From the IMG/VR virus record IMGVR_UViG_3300008116_000135, positions 1 through 35,484 of that record: DNA of 35,484 nt; one strand, 5' to 3'. A program made the position numbers and the translations under genes. The notes below the pieces were generated by a model. The model did not search any database, was not told where the DNA came from, and saw only the letters and a program-made list of their open reading frames with translations. Shown here piece by piece: positions 1 through 6,924 of this stretch (its first letter is position 1; the number at the start of each line of letters is the position of its first letter). Source of the stretch: a virus.

Positions 1-70
1 TAAGGCAGCGGTCTTGAAAACCGCCGTGGGGGCAACTCTACCGTGAGTTCGAATCTCACCTCTTCCGCCA
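1..70 (+). tRNA. tRNA-Ser (anticodon UGA), 5' truncated by window edge
   Basis: Only the 3' part of the gene is present, from the D-loop onward. The anticodon stem GCGGT/ACCGC closes the loop CTTGAAA, so the anticodon is TGA (serine, reading UCA and wobble codons). A long variable arm (GTGGGG paired to CTCTAC around GCAA) is typical of class II serine tRNAs. The T arm is GTGAG-TTCGAAT-CTCAC. The 3' acceptor strand CTCTTCC is followed by G and an encoded CCA at 68-70. The gene lies 15 nt upstream of gp33 in the same direction. Phage tRNAs of this kind usually supplement host codon supply. Confidence 0.93.
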
Positions 71-85
71 CAAGATGAGGCAACA

Positions 86-313
86 ATGATAATAAATCTA
101 CCTTCAAACACATTTATGGAAGAAATTGAACATTTATGTGTTTCCAAGAAAATAGAGTATATAGAGGCTGTTGTTATTTGGTGTGAGAATAATAATTTTG
201 AAGTTGAGTTCGCTGCTGACTTGATCAAAAAGAATCCTTTGATAAAATCAAAAATTCAAATTGAAGCAGAAAATTTAAATTTCTTAAAGCGACCGGCGAG
301 GTTGCCATTATGA
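86..313 (+). CDS. 33: gp33-like late-promoter transcription co-activator
   Basis: A 75-residue protein. In T4, gp33 bridges the sliding clamp gp45 and the host RNA polymerase beta flap to activate late promoters. The short marine-type gp33 has the same look: an N-terminal helix with an EYIEAVV-W-CE pattern (about residues 24-33), then an AADLIKKNP segment, then a C-terminal IEAEN-L-LK-ARLP tail that I associate with the flap-binding end. T4 gp33 is longer (about 112 aa). The order 33-59-32 matches T4 and supports the call. The start ATG at 86 has GAGG at 77-80 with a 5-nt spacer. The stop is 12 nt before gp59. TATAAATA-type boxes elsewhere in the window are the expected targets of its activity. 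Confidence 0.75.
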   Translation: MIINLPSNTFMEEIEHLCVSKKIEYIEAVVIWCENNNFEVEFAADLIKKNPLIKSKIQIEAENLNFLKRPARLPL

Positions 314-325
314 TGTGAGGTTGAT

Positions 326-904
326 ATGACAGCTTTTGATGTGTTTAGAGAATATATAGCTCTTAAAACACATTTCACTACAAGATATTATGATTATTTT
401 AAATTCAATGGTCAACTTAGGTCAACAAAAACAAAAAATTATGAAAACAGAAAAGATAAAGTTTTCTTTTTAAAACTAGCAAAACATAAAGATGCAAAAA
501 ACTTTCTCATAGCAAATTTTATAGAAAATGATCATTTTTGGATCGGTGATCTAGTATATAACGAGCAAGCAGAAACTAACTATAAAAAATGGTCTAAAAG
601 AGTTCAATCTTTAAGTTATAATTTTAAAAATGAATTGTCTCTTTTAAAAAATGATTTTGATGAAAATTTCATAGTAGAAAATAACGATCATCCATACATT
701 TTAAAACTCTTTTTAAGAGGGGAAATCTCATTAGAGACTGTGGTCATCTTAACTGATTTAGCTAGATGTTTTTCTTATTGGGATAAGAAAATGAAAGGTG
801 AGCCTGTATGGGAAAATATTTCTATGAAAATTAAAAAATACAAACCATTTATAAATTATGATAAAGAGAAAATGAAAGAAATAGTTATTGACAAATACAC
901 GTAA
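326..904 (+). CDS. 59: gp59-like loader of the replicative helicase
   Basis: A 192-residue protein matching the family of T4 gp59 (217 aa), which binds forked DNA and gp32 and loads the gp41 helicase during replication and recombination-dependent initiation. Visible family features are the N-terminal helical segment with YKxxKTHF-type spacing, the RKDKVFF-KLA motif (about residues 43-53), the FLIANFIEN-WIGDL block (about residues 61-76), and the C-terminal region with an LKLFLRGEISLETVV-type segment and a W-N-S-KIKKYK motif. It sits between gp33 and gp32, its functional partner, as in T4. The start is ATG at 326 with GAGG at 317-320. A late-type promoter for gp32 begins 11 nt after the stop. 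Confidence 0.88.
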   Translation: MTAFDVFREYIALKTHFTTRYYDYFKFNGQLRSTKTKNYENRKDKVFFLKLAKHKDAKNFLIANFIENDHFWIGDLVYNEQAETNYKKWSKRVQSLSYNFKNELSLLKNDFDENFIVENNDHPYILKLFLRGEISLETVVILTDLARCFSYWDKKMKGEPVWENISMKIKKYKPFINYDKEKMKEIVIDKYT

Positions 905-914
905 TAGTGTATAC

Positions 915-922
915 TATAAATA
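915..922 (+). promoter_or_regulatory. Late-type promoter box (TATAAATA) upstream of gp32
   Basis: TATAAATA is the T4 late-promoter -10 consensus. It lies in the only sizeable gap on this arm, 72 nt before the gp32 start codon. If the T4 geometry holds, transcription would begin near 928. In AT-rich DNA this octamer occurs by chance several times in 35 kb, so the intergenic position is the main support. Confidence 0.6.
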
Positions 923-983
923 CTAAACATTATGTTTAGGTGGACAAGAACAATACAAATAATACAATCAATATAAACAATAC
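923..983 (+). promoter_or_regulatory. gp32 mRNA leader: 7-bp hairpin plus G-free unstructured stretch, candidate autoregulatory operator
   Basis: CTAAACA (923-929), loop TTA and TGTTTAG (933-939) form a perfect hairpin. Bases 949-983 then contain no G at all and carry repeated AATAC/CAAT units, ending directly at the GGAG ribosome site (984-987). T4 gp32 represses its own translation by nucleating on a 5' structure and spreading over an unstructured A/U-rich leader covering the ribosome site, and this leader has the same general design. Caveat: a transcript starting near 928 would lack the 5' half of the hairpin, so only readthrough transcripts from gp59 would carry it. Confidence 0.45.
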
Positions 984-994
984 GGAGAAATAAT

Positions 995-1927
995 ATGGCT
1001 TTAGATTTCAGTGAACTAAAAAAGAATAGAACTTCATCAAAAGAGAAGATTCAGAACTTTGCCAAGATGAATACTGGTGGTGAAGGTTCAAAGGATGATC
1101 GTTTTTGGCAACCAACAGTCGATAAGGCTGGTAACGGTTATGCTGTGATTAGGTTTCTTCCAGAACCATCTGGAGAAGATTTACCATTTGTTCGTCTATG
1201 GATGCATTCATTCAAGGGACCAACCGGTTCGTGGTATATTGAGAATTCACTTACCACACTAAAACAGAATGATCCAGTAGCAGAATATAATACTCAACTA
1301 TGGAATACGGGTCTTGAAGCCGATAAGGAACGTGCTCGTAAGCAGAAGCGTAAGTTGGTTTATATCTCTAACATTTATGTTGTTACAGATTCTGGTAATC
1401 CAGCAAATGAAGGTAAAGTATTTCTATTTAAGTATGGAAAGAAAATCTTCGACAAGATTAATGAGGCAATGAATCCTCCATTTGATGATGAAGGTAGAAG
1501 CCCCGATAATCCAAATTACAATCCAACAAATGCATTTGTTCCTTTTGATCTTTGGGAAGGTGCAAATCTAAAACTTAAGATTCGTCAGGTAGAAGGTTAT
1601 CGTAATTACGATAAGTCAGAATTTACAACACCAACACCTCTTTTCGAAGATAATGCTAAACTTGAAAGTGTTTGGAAGTCAGAATATCCATTGAATGACT
1701 TTTTAGCACCAAGTAATTTCAAGTCATATGATGAATTGAAGTCTAATCTTAATCGTGTTCTAGGTATTGATGGGTTTATCAATACAGGAAAGACAACGAC
1801 AAGTCATATTAATTTTGAGGAAGAGTCTCCACCAAAGATTGCTTCTAAGGAATTTGCAAAGTTTTCAGAACCTGAAGACGAAGATGAAGATGATGGTCTT
1901 GAGTTTTTCAAGAAACTCGTGAAGTAA
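995..1927 (+). CDS. 32: gp32-like single-stranded DNA-binding protein
   Basis: A 310-residue protein of the T4 gp32 family, which coats ssDNA cooperatively in replication, recombination and repair and organises gp59, gp41 and the polymerase. It has an N-terminal basic patch KKNRTSS (residues 9-15) resembling the LAST cooperativity motif. The OB-fold core spans roughly residues 35-235, with LWMHSF (68-73), WYIEN (80-84), the basic RKQKRKL block (115-121), EGKVFLFKYGKKI (139-151), WEGANLKLK (187-195) and NYDKSEF (204-210). The acidic tail EPEDEDEDDGLEFF (292-305) is the usual protein-interaction tail. There is no cysteine anywhere, so the zinc site of T4 gp32 (one His, three Cys) is absent, although H71 is kept. 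The ribosome site is GGAG at 984-987. A terminator follows at once. Confidence 0.95.
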   Translation: MALDFSELKKNRTSSKEKIQNFAKMNTGGEGSKDDRFWQPTVDKAGNGYAVIRFLPEPSGEDLPFVRLWMHSFKGPTGSWYIENSLTTLKQNDPVAEYNTQLWNTGLEADKERARKQKRKLVYISNIYVVTDSGNPANEGKVFLFKYGKKIFDKINEAMNPPFDDEGRSPDNPNYNPTNAFVPFDLWEGANLKLKIRQVEGYRNYDKSEFTTPTPLFEDNAKLESVWKSEYPLNDFLAPSNFKSYDELKSNLNRVLGIDGFINTGKTTTSHINFEEESPPKIASKEFAKFSEPEDEDEDDGLEFFKKLVK

Positions 1928-1953
1928 AAGAGGGGGCGATTGCCCCCTTTTTT
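1928..1953 (+). terminator. Intrinsic terminator after gp32, shared with the convergent gene
   Basis: GGGGGC (1932-1937), loop GATT and GCCCCC (1942-1947) form a GC-only stem, extendable by A-T pairs, and are followed by six T (1948-1953). This is a textbook rho-independent terminator for gp32. The T tract overlaps the stop codon (1952-1954, minus strand) of the convergent gene. On the minus strand the same stem is followed by CTCTTTTAC, so it may also terminate leftward transcription, less efficiently. Confidence 0.92.
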
Positions 1954-4861
1954 ATGTTAAAAATGCACCGGCACTTCTATGGCCAGAAGCAGAAGCATAT
2001 GCTTTTGAATGTTCTGTTACTGGTCTCATAAATCCTGTTGAGCCAAAATAGTGTTCTTCGTCTGTTGGTGTGGCTATGAAGCCAGTACTTTTTTGACTAT
2101 AATTTGGTGCAATATTTGTTCTTTTTGCTGGTTGTGATAATTGAGCTAGTTTATGATTTTCTACATGTGGTTGGATTGAAGCTCTTTGGTTCATTATGTC
2201 ATTTTGAGACATGTTGTTTAATTGTGCGCCAGGAACGCCCATCATATTACCTAGATTACCAACTTTCATATCTGCTGACATACTTGCTAATGCACTACCT
2301 ATCATAGGAGCCATCATTTTACCCATACCGCCTGGTATCATACCTCCTAACATATTTCCCGCCATCGAAGCCATGCCCATATTTGATGATGCACCACCAG
2401 ATGATGCATTATACATTTTAGGACCAATGTTTGGTTGTGGTGATAATGAAGGTTCTGCTGGTGCTTGTTGTCTTTGACCTGCTCCTCCTGTATTTGGTCC
2501 TAACCCTGGTGTTGCACTACTTGGTGAACCTTGTGGTTGTTGACCTGGTTGCTGTTTTGATGTTGGAACATTTCCACCACCAGCCCTTCTTATAGATAAT
2601 AATTCACTTCCTGGAGAGTTTATATTTCTTGATGAAACAGAAACTTGCCCTCCACTGTTTCTATCTGATTGATTACCACCAATAATAGTTATACTATCTC
2701 CAGATATTGATTTGACAAACCCCACATGCCCCTGACCATTTCTATTAAATACTGCAATATCTCCAGGCTGGACTTGTTTTAGATCACCCTGATTGCTTGC
2801 TCTATCCCAAACTGTACCACCATAACCTAAGAAACTTCGTGCAGCATCTGAGCCTGTTCCTTTCATTCCAGAACTTCCTAATACACCATTCACAAATGCA
2901 GCACACCATGGAGTTTTTTTAATGTTTATCGGATGATGATATCTTCCAATAAACTGTTGTAATTCTTCTTGTGCATTAGCTTCACTTTTTCCTAAAAACT
3001 TTTGTGCTACTTCAAGAGTACTACCACCCGTAGATGTTGCATTTTCATTTTTATTGGTAGATGATATATTTTCATTTTTGTTAGTAGGTGTTATAGTTTC
3101 AGTTTTAATAGAGACAGGAGTTATACCAGTGCCAGTACCAGTTCCAAAACTTGCTGGTGTTAAAGAAGGAGCCGATGACACAGGACTCAAATTATTTTTA
3201 ACAGCGTCACTTGTGTTTTCTACAGGTTTTGTTTTTTCAACTTTAATATTGGATGATGACTGTGAAGTTGTAGTAGAATTAAAATCTTTGTCTTTGCCAC
3301 CTTGTAATGCTTGTTGAGCAATTTTTAATTGTTCTGGATGTTTTTTGAATCCTTCCCATGCGCCTAAACCTTGTTTGTGTGCAATCCAAGAAGCCATTTT
3401 TTTCTGATTAACTTCATTGAATAAATCAGAACCTTTTAGACCAAGAGCCGCCATAGCTGCTTTTTGTGTTGTATTGACTATTTGAAATGCGCCTTTGGCA
3501 GAAGAATTTAATCCTTGCGCTTTTTTTACTTGCTCTCCCCATGCAAGAGCTTCATCCATTGTCATTTGAGATAATGGTTTTGGTGATTTCATATATCCTA
3601 ATGATGTATCATATGGATTACCGTGTTTTGCTGTTCCTTCAGCGTCTATAATTGCTTTATAAAACTCATTTGATTCGACTTTACCCCCGCCGGAAGACCC
3701 CGTTTCTGCGCTGCCAGTGAATTTTCTAGCATTTTGATTGTCTGCTGCTATACTAGTAGCATCCATTGGAGCAGTAAACCCTGTATAAGCTCCTTTTGTT
3801 TCTGGTGTTCCACCAAATGCAGGAGCAGATATATTGGGGTCAAATGTAGCACCTTGTGGTCCAGCACTTGTTGATCCGCCACTGGTACTGTCAGTATTAG
3901 CAGTTTTATTTTCTATAAAATCTATTCTATTACCTTCAAAAACAATATGAGGAGATTTAAATCTAATAGTATCGCTTGATTTAGATTCGAACAACATAGA
4001 ACCAAGACTTACAATACTCACATTTCTTGAAGAATCAATTTTATAATCACCGGCATTTATAAGAACATTATTTCTTTGTTTTTGTTTTTCTTGTTCTGTT
4101 AATACTTTTTCAGACTGTGTTGTTTGTTGTGTTTGGCCATTCCAAAAACTATGTTCTCTACCCCACTTGGCCATCCCTGGATAATTTTCAGCAGTATAAC
4201 CTAACCCCTTTCTTATAGGACTTAGTATTTTATTAATAGCATCTCCAAAAATATAACCAGCGATAGAACCAATAGCGGTGCCCGCAATAATAGGTGCCGC
4301 TATTGGGGCTACTCTTGCTCCTATACTTCCGACACCAGTTGCCATTCTTCCTAGAAGACCACCTGATCTTCCTAAAAGACCCTTTCCTAAACTTAATTTA
4401 TCAAATAAACTACTCTTTTCAACATTCTGAACACCTTCAGTTTGTTGAGGTTGAGATATTGTTTCTATTGCATTATTTTGTTTATTTTCATTCACCATAT
4501 ACATCAAACGATTTACATCGTGAAGAATATATTTTTGAGATAATTGAATATTGTCTAATTTATAATCAATTGATTTAAAAACATAATTTGCTTGATATTT
4601 TTGAGCATCTTTTTTAGCGTCATTTACAGCTTTTTCTGTTGATGCTATATTTTCGTTTTGTTGATTTATGTCTTTCTTTATATCACTTAATTCATCTTTT
4701 TTTTCCTCTGGTGGGCGACTTTCAACTCTTTTTCTTAAAGCGGAACCGAAATTTCCTAGACTACCATATAGTTCGTCTTTGGCTACGTCCTTTGCAGCGC
4801 CGCCAACCATTTTTGTACCAGACCAAAGTTTAGAACCTATATTTGCAAGTAATCCAGCCAA
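1952..4861 (-). CDS. Large virion protein with two cell-wall hydrolase domains (muramidase/transglycosylase-like and CHAP/NlpC-like)
   Basis: A 969-residue protein, last gene of the leftward baseplate operon. Visible regions in order: N-terminal AGLLANIGSKLW segment; charged coiled-coil-like region (about 50-145); Gly/Ala-rich hydrophobic segment (about 160-208) that could contact a membrane; a short beta-rich piece (265-320); Ser/Gly linkers; a lysozyme/transglycosylase-like domain (about 397-520) with IIDAEGT (candidate catalytic E408) and KGAFQIVN (456-463); a second linker; a cysteine-peptidase/amidase-like domain (about 615-758) with PWCAAFVN (C653), GHVGFV (H712) and GGNQS (N730); then a Gln/Pro-rich and Met/Gly-rich C-terminus. 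The gp5-type proteins of this phage lack a lysozyme domain, so this protein probably does the local peptidoglycan cutting during infection. It is not an ordinary endolysin, since it is far too long and sits among tail genes. AAGGA lies upstream of the ATG. Exact family of each domain is inferred from motifs. Confidence 0.8.
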   Translation of the reverse strand: MAGLLANIGSKLWSGTKMVGGAAKDVAKDELYGSLGNFGSALRKRVESRPPEEKKDELSDIKKDINQQNENIASTEKAVNDAKKDAQKYQANYVFKSIDYKLDNIQLSQKYILHDVNRLMYMVNENKQNNAIETISQPQQTEGVQNVEKSSLFDKLSLGKGLLGRSGGLLGRMATGVGSIGARVAPIAAPIIAGTAIGSIAGYIFGDAINKILSPIRKGLGYTAENYPGMAKWGREHSFWNGQTQQTTQSEKVLTEQEKQKQRNNVLINAGDYKIDSSRNVSIVSLGSMLFESKSSDTIRFKSPHIVFEGNRIDFIENKTANTDSTSGGSTSAGPQGATFDPNISAPAFGGTPETKGAYTGFTAPMDATSIAADNQNARKFTGSAETGSSGGGKVESNEFYKAIIDAEGTAKHGNPYDTSLGYMKSPKPLSQMTMDEALAWGEQVKKAQGLNSSAKGAFQIVNTTQKAAMAALGLKGSDLFNEVNQKKMASWIAHKQGLGAWEGFKKHPEQLKIAQQALQGGKDKDFNSTTTSQSSSNIKVEKTKPVENTSDAVKNNLSPVSSAPSLTPASFGTGTGTGITPVSIKTETITPTNKNENISSTNKNENATSTGGSTLEVAQKFLGKSEANAQEELQQFIGRYHHPINIKKTPWCAAFVNGVLGSSGMKGTGSDAARSFLGYGGTVWDRASNQGDLKQVQPGDIAVFNRNGQGHVGFVKSISGDSITIIGGNQSDRNSGGQVSVSSRNINSPGSELLSIRRAGGGNVPTSKQQPGQQPQGSPSSATPGLGPNTGGAGQRQQAPAEPSLSPQPNIGPKMYNASSGGASSNMGMASMAGNMLGGMIPGGMGKMMAPMIGSALASMSADMKVGNLGNMMGVPGAQLNNMSQNDIMNQRASIQPHVENHKLAQLSQPAKRTNIAPNYSQKSTGFIATPTDEEHYFGSTGFMRPVTEHSKAYASASGHRSAGAFLT

Positions 4862-4866
4862 TTTAG

Positions 4867-5052
4867 TTATCCTTTAAATTTGTTTTGTTCTTCTTCTAAT
4901 TTCTTTAGGTGATCTTGTAATAATTCAACATATATATCTCTTTCATAAGGTATAAGGTTTTCTATTTCACTAATAGAATATTTGTGATGTTGGGCCATTG
5001 CAAAAATAGTCTTATAATAATTTTCAAGACTATTATGACTTAGCCCAGAGAA
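4867..5052 (-). CDS. C-terminal extension of gp26 in the -1 frame (probable frameshift product)
   Basis: The -1 frame is open from the slippery run to TAA at 4869-4867 and encodes 61 residues, starting FSGLSHNSLENYY and ending in a charged helix KKLEEEQNKFKG. It includes QHHKYS and PYERDIY, which resemble, from memory, the C-terminal part of full-length gp26 homologues in marine T4-like phages. There is an in-frame ATG at 4998, but no ribosome site before it, and the 18 residues upstream of it look coding, so independent initiation is the weaker explanation. The stop lies 5 nt before the ATG of the 969-aa gene. Joined to gp26 at the slippery site it would give a 295-aa protein. A missing T in the 8-T run (sequencing error or mutation) would look the same. 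Confidence 0.7.
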   Translation of the reverse strand, partial: FSGLSHNSLENYYKTIFAMAQHHKYSISEIENLIPYERDIYVELLQDHLKKLEEEQNKFKG

Positions 5053-5058
5053 AAAAAA
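5005..5058 (-). promoter_or_regulatory. Candidate -1 programmed frameshift signal: T-TTT-TTT heptamer plus downstream stem
   Basis: On the minus strand the gp26 frame reads GAT TTT TTT TCT, so bases 5058-5052 form T TTT TTT in the exact register of a canonical X-XXY-YYZ -1 slippery heptamer. The zero-frame stop (5042-5040) follows three codons later. The -1 frame is closed upstream by TGA at 5061-5059, so the two frames overlap only around this heptamer. A perfect 9-bp inverted repeat, AATAGTCTT and AAGACTATT with a 12-nt loop (5034-5005), lies 17 nt downstream. The stem is AU-rich and the spacer is longer than usual, which weakens it as a stimulator. Confidence 0.55.
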
Positions 5059-5753
5059 TCATTTAATGCATTTAATACAATTTTCCTTTCATTCCCAAAA
5101 TCATTTTTGTATTTAATTACATATTCTACTTTTGGTAAATTTGATGTGAATTCTCTAAATTTGTTAAAAGTATTAACATCTAAATTTTCAATAAATTCTA
5201 TTAATTCTTCTTTGTTAAAATCTCTTGCATAATAAACTTTATCGCCATCAAAGACAGTTTCGATACAATTGATAATTAAATGTTCAAAAAGTTCTGTCTC
5301 TGATTTATTTAAAAAGAAAGTGTCAGTGTATAATGTTGTGTCTGGATACTTTAAAGTAACACCTGTTTCATCATTGATGACTATTTTTTTATCAATATTT
5401 TCAGGGAATATAACTTTTACTTCATCCAAATTTATATCAAACTGATATATTTTTTCATCTTCGTTGTCTTTATATGCGACACGAGTGATGTTATTAATTG
5501 AAATCGCTCTTAGTCTGATGAATAAAAATTCTAAATCAAATATACATAATTTGTTAATATCAAAATCATCATCCATTATACAATTATTTACGACTTGTTT
5601 TATAGCATTTAAAATATCACCTTGATCACCGCTTTCACGTGCAATCAAAAGAATCTTTTCTTCTTTGACCAACATAGGTCTTACTTTAATTTTCTTTTTA
5701 GATGATGGTATAGTAACGTCAAAAACTGGTGTAGTGATCTTTGGTAAAGCCAT
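5040..5753 (-). CDS. 26: gp26-like baseplate hub assembly protein (T4_baseplate family), zero-frame product
   Basis: A 237-residue protein that I assign to the gp26 family. It begins ALPKITTPVFDVTIPSSKKKIKVRPMLV-type, a beta-rich start with a KVRP motif, then KEEKILLIARES (about 31-42), NNCIMDDDFDINKL and IFDLEFLFIRLRAISI (about 68-84), the most typical block. T4 gp26 (208 aa) is needed for assembly of the central baseplate hub. The reading frame ends in DFFSLG right after an 8-T run, and a further 61 codons lie in the -1 frame. The start ATG has GGAG about 7 nt upstream. It lies between the tail-tube-fold gene and the 969-aa hydrolase gene. Confidence 0.8.
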   Translation of the reverse strand: MALPKITTPVFDVTIPSSKKKIKVRPMLVKEEKILLIARESGDQGDILNAIKQVVNNCIMDDDFDINKLCIFDLEFLFIRLRAISINNITRVAYKDNEDEKIYQFDINLDEVKVIFPENIDKKIVINDETGVTLKYPDTTLYTDTFFLNKSETELFEHLIINCIETVFDGDKVYYARDFNKEELIEFIENLDVNTFNKFREFTSNLPKVEYVIKYKNDFGNERKIVLNALNDFFSLG

Positions 5754-5772
5754 AATTTATCTCCAAAATATT

Positions 5773-6327
5773 TTAAACTGGCGCATATGTCCAGAATGTT
5801 ATTGTTACAGGTATTTTAATTATTTGATTTGTTGCACCCCAATCAAATCTCATATCACCGACAAAGATTGGGTATGCTTCTTTTAATTCTACAGCATTAG
5901 ATTTTTCACCTTTATTATCAAACGTTGTTATAACAACGCCACCTCTATATTGGTCTTTATATCCAACTTCAAAAGCTCCTGCCACTGGTGAATCACCAGC
6001 GCCAGAATTAAAAACTAAATCATTCCATCGTTTAAAGAACCCCCATGCAGCACCTTTTTCATCTCCTAATACTGTCATATTAACATCTGTGTATATTGAA
6101 TTGTATGGTTTCTTTTCGTATGGACCATATCCATATCTATGTACTTGATGTGTGGCTGTTGTTATACCAGGAAATACTACACTTTCACATCTATATGTTA
6201 ATGTTCTTTCGTAACCATTAGCATTAAGACTTGTTGGTGGTGTTATAGTTACTTCGAACTTACTAGCTCTTTGAAATTCACCTTTACGAAAAGTTTCGGA
6301 TTTAAATGTGTTTATATTAAATGACAT
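5773..6327 (-). CDS. Tail-tube-fold protein (gp19/gp54 type)
   Basis: A 184-residue protein with the layout of the T4 gp19 tail-tube family: KGEFQRASKFEVTI at the N-terminus, a CESVVFPGI segment (about 48-56; T4 gp19 has CKATALPAGI), a central beta region with VNMTVLGDE and a W-FFKRWNDLV helix, and a C-terminal EAYPIFVGDMRFDWG block followed by ITFWTY, which aligns with the end of gp19. T4 has two such proteins, gp19 (tube) and gp54 (tube initiator on the baseplate). Because it is grouped with gp4, gp26 and hub genes and not with a sheath gene, the gp54-type role is my preference, but gp19 itself cannot be excluded. The ATG directly follows the upstream stop (TAA-ATG), so translation is probably coupled. 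Confidence 0.7.
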   Translation of the reverse strand: MSFNINTFKSETFRKGEFQRASKFEVTITPPTSLNANGYERTLTYRCESVVFPGITTATHQVHRYGYGPYEKKPYNSIYTDVNMTVLGDEKGAAWGFFKRWNDLVFNSGAGDSPVAGAFEVGYKDQYRGGVVITTFDNKGEKSNAVELKEAYPIFVGDMRFDWGATNQIIKIPVTITFWTYAPV

Positions 6328-6924
6328 TTATCGGGCTTTCTTTAATGAATCTCTCCAAACTTCTTGTGCTGATTTCTTTTCAAATCTCTGAGTTGGTAAC
6401 ATTAGAGCCATATCCCATTCTTTTGGATTTATATTTAAAAAGTCTGATCTAACATGGCTAAATAAATAACTCTTTACACAAGGTACAGCATAAGACATTT
6501 GTTTAATTGTTTCGAAATTTAATTTTAGTATTTTTGTTTTGTTTGTATATTTATCGTCACTAATGTTCTCATATAATTTATTCATTAATACTGCTCTATA
6601 TGTTGGTGGTAAATAGTGTAAATTCAGACCATAAAAACGATCTCCTTTGAAATCGAACGGAAATACTAGTGGAAAGGTATCGTAATATGGGAGTTTTTCT
6701 TTTGTTTTTGGATCATAATAAAATGAATACATTTTACCTATAGAATTCACAGAAAGAGACTGGATTTTAGAAAACGGTTTTGCCGTCTCAAACATTTTCT
6801 CTGTGTCTACGGATTTAACTCTTGATGCTGTCGATCTAAACCATTCTCTGGCGTCAGCCACATTTTGAGGATTGATGCCAGCAGTTTTAGCATCTTTTAC
6901 AAGTTTTTGAAAAATATACGCCAT
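6328..6924 (-). CDS. Conserved T4-like virion protein, possibly gp2-like (DNA-end protector)
   Basis: A 198-residue protein. It has a charged helical N-terminus (to about 55) and then a block with FYYDPKTKEKLPYYDTFPLV and FPFDFKGDRFYGLNLHYLPP (about 67-107), followed by a helical Lys-rich segment and a C-terminal NPKEWDMALMLPTQRF motif. I recognise this pattern from conserved structural genes of T4-like phages. The position next to gp4 suggests gp2, which in T4 caps the DNA ends in the head, but I am not sure of that name. No enzymatic motif is visible. Its ATG immediately follows the gp4 stop, and the next gene starts immediately after its own stop. Confidence 0.5.
   Translation of the reverse strand: MAYIFQKLVKDAKTAGINPQNVADAREWFRSTASRVKSVDTEKMFETAKPFSKIQSLSVNSIGKMYSFYYDPKTKEKLPYYDTFPLVFPFDFKGDRFYGLNLHYLPPTYRAVLMNKLYENISDDKYTNKTKILKLNFETIKQMSYAVPCVKSYLFSHVRSDFLNINPKEWDMALMLPTQRFEKKSAQEVWRDSLKKAR

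Noticed and set aside
1-70. tRNA-Ser as a possible integration (att) site
   Set aside because: The phage is T4-like with no integrase in view; tRNA genes are ordinary cargo of such phages and no duplicated tRNA end is seen.
2104-4877. Several + strand open frames (64-94 codons) opposite the 969-aa gene
   Set aside because: They have no ribosome sites or family motifs, are hydrophobic in a way expected from antisense of Gly/Pro/Gln-rich coding, and the minus-strand gene has clear domains.
4867-4998. 43-aa independent gene starting at ATG 4998
   Set aside because: No ribosome site is present and 18 coding-like residues precede the ATG in frame; the -1 extension of gp26 explains the data better.
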